Made by a program: the position numbers and the translations under genes. From the NCBI GenBank assembly GCA_012274205.1, contig JAAOZY010000053.1, forward strand, positions 1-14,820: 14,820 bases of DNA. The letters run 5' to 3'. A model generated the notes under the pieces. It ran no database searches. It had not been told where the DNA came from and saw nothing but the letters and a program-made list of their open reading frames with translations. Positions 13,743-14,820 of this stretch are shown here, one piece after another. Every line of letters begins with the position of its first letter. The stretch's first letter is position 1. This DNA comes from Betaproteobacteria bacterium (GTDB lineage: Bacteria; Pseudomonadota; Gammaproteobacteria; Burkholderiales; SG8-39).

Positions 13743-14820
13743 CTAGGCGCCGGAGGCTGCCTGCTCGCGCAGCGCGCGCTTGAGCAGCTTGCCGTTGGCG
13801 TTGCGCGGCAGCGGTTGTTCGACGAATGTAATGAAGTCAGGCAGCTTGTAGTCGGCGAGGTGGCGCGCGCAGTGCGCGCGCAACTCGTCCTCGCTGCAAG
13901 CCGGATCGGAGCGCAGTATGAAAGCGTGGGATTTTTCGCCGAGTACCGGGTCCGCGCGCGCGATCAGCGCCGATTCGATCACCGCCGGGTGCAGCGACAG
14001 CACGTTCTCGACTTCGGCGCAGAACACCTTGTAGCCGCCGCGGTTGATCAAATCTTTCTTGCGGTCGAAGATGCGCACATAGCCGTGCGCGTCGATCGAA
14101 CCGATATCGCCCGATTTCCAGTAGCCGCCGCAGAATTCGTTTAGCGTCGCGGCGGCATTGTCCCAATAGCCCGGCACCACCATCGGGCCGGCGATCCAGA
14201 TCTCGCCCTCCGCGCCGGGCGGGACTTCGCGGCCCTCGTCGTCCATCACGCGCAGCTCGGCGCAGGGCAGGACCGCGCCCACGCTGTCCAGATGCGCGGC
14301 CTGCCCGCCCGGCGGCATGATGGTGGCGGGGGAGCTGGTCTCGGTGGCGCCGTAGGCGTTCACCAGCAGCAGCTGCGGCAGCTTCTGCGCCAGCGCGCGG
14401 ATGCTGCCCTCCGGCATCGGCGCGCCGCCGAAGCCGCCGATGCGCCAGCGGCTCAGGTCGAATTGTTCGAAATCGGGTTCGCGCAGGCACAGGTTGTAAA
14501 TGGCCGGCACCACCAGCGTGAACGTCATGCGCTCGCGGCTCGCCAGCTCGAGAAACGCCCGGGCCTTGAAATCGCGCAGCATCAGCACGCAGCCGCCGAC
14601 GCGCAGCATGGCGAGGATGATGGCTACGAGGCCGGTGACGTGGCTCGCCGGCACCGCGAGCAGCGCGCGCTCGCCTGCGCCCAGCTGCAGGCAATGCTGG
14701 TAGTGCAGCGCCGAGTGGACGAGATTCAGCTGCGTGAGCATCGCCCCCTTGGGGTGCCCGGTGGTGCCGGAGGTGTAGAGGATCACCGCGGTCTCGTCCT
14801 CGGCCGGCGCGGCCGGGGAC
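13743..14820 (-). CDS. Acyl-CoA synthetase / AMP-dependent ligase (5' part outside window)
   Basis: An ANL-superfamily adenylating enzyme that activates a carboxylic acid to acyl-AMP and then normally to acyl-CoA. The frame stays open to the window end, so the N-terminal part is missing. The GTG at 14786 is an internal Val (AVILYTSGTTG), not a start. Visible motifs are the phosphate loop YTSGTTGHPKG, the YGATETS adenine-binding motif, YWKSGDIG with the ribose-binding Asp, FDRKKDLINRGGYKV at the hinge, and the C-terminal NANGKLLKR with the catalytic Lys. The catalytic set seen is complete. It resembles medium-chain or aromatic acyl-CoA ligases, but the acid cannot be named. It ends 121 nt before the PhyH2 start and is transcribed in the same direction. 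Whether it belongs to the same regulon depends on its unseen promoter. Confidence 0.92.
   Translation of the reverse strand, partial: SPAAPAEDETAVILYTSGTTGHPKGAMLTQLNLVHSALHYQHCLQLGAGERALLAVPASHVTGLVAIILAMLRVGGCVLMLRDFKARAFLELASRERMTFTLVVPAIYNLCLREPDFEQFDLSRWRIGGFGGAPMPEGSIRALAQKLPQLLLVNAYGATETSSPATIMPPGGQAAHLDSVGAVLPCAELRVMDDEGREVPPGAEGEIWIAGPMVVPGYWDNAAATLNEFCGGYWKSGDIGSIDAHGYVRIFDRKKDLINRGGYKVFCAEVENVLSLHPAVIESALIARADPVLGEKSHAFILRSDPACSEDELRAHCARHLADYKLPDFITFVEQPLPRNANGKLLKRALREQAASGA

Noticed and set aside
1..14820. CRISPR arrays, tRNA or rRNA genes, insertion sequences, phage genes
   Set aside because: No regularly spaced repeats, cloverleaf-like segments, transposase motifs or terminal inverted repeats were seen on either strand.

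Overview
The window is GC-rich DNA, dense with genes and showing strong codon-position bias that produces long antisense shadow frames. Gene content (a high-affinity LIV-type ABC system, an Fsr-type MFS pump, DUF2889, a GntR/FCD regulator, many CoA- and oxygenase-type catabolic genes) suggests a betaproteobacterium, Burkholderiales-like. That placement is inference. There are no tRNA, rRNA, CRISPR or insertion sequences.

Left region (1-3676, all minus strand): an Fsr-like MFS efflux pump (151-1434), a tightly coupled pair of a tandem-cupin protein and a DUF2889 protein (2921 down to 1609, with a 4-nt ATGA overlap), and a hemerythrin-like HHE protein (3077-3676). A 9-bp inverted repeat lies just upstream of the hemerythrin start. 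This part looks like ordinary accessory or housekeeping content and shows no clear link to the rest.

Central and right region (3919-13621) looks like one coordinated, apparently undescribed catabolic locus. It has three transcription units. (a) Plus strand: a divergent PanB-family enzyme (3919-4815) coupled to a GntR/FCD regulator (4815-5501). (b) Plus strand: a fatty-acid-hydroxylase/sterol-desaturase-family membrane enzyme, a complete LivKHMGF-type ABC importer, and a PhyH-type Fe(II)/2-oxoglutarate dioxygenase (5670-11879). (c) Minus strand, convergent with (b): a second PhyH-type dioxygenase and a second divergent PanB-family enzyme (13621 down to 11911). Upstream of (c), in the same direction, is a partial acyl-CoA synthetase/AMP ligase (13743 to beyond 14820).

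The key observation is that each of the three units is preceded by a copy of the same AT-rich 19-bp palindromic element, TGATATA-N7-TATAT. The copies are at 3897-3915, 5598-5616 and 13660-13678; 13 of 19 columns are identical in all three. They sit in promoter regions, and a gene for a GntR regulator is encoded in the first unit. The simplest reading is a local, autoregulated GntR regulon that ties both PanB-like enzymes, both dioxygenases, the membrane hydroxylase and the importer into one pathway.

Both PanB-like proteins have lost the same residues of classical ketopantoate hydroxymethyltransferase: the second metal ligand Asp (E. coli D84) is Cys or Ala, and E. coli E114 is Gln. The first metal Asp, Lys and catalytic Glu are kept. 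They are therefore probably not pantothenate enzymes. A plausible but unproven model is uptake of an organic acid or amide by the Liv-type importer, oxygenation by the PhyH and desaturase-type enzymes, and C-C bond cleavage or formation by the PanB-like enzymes. The ligase may activate an intermediate.
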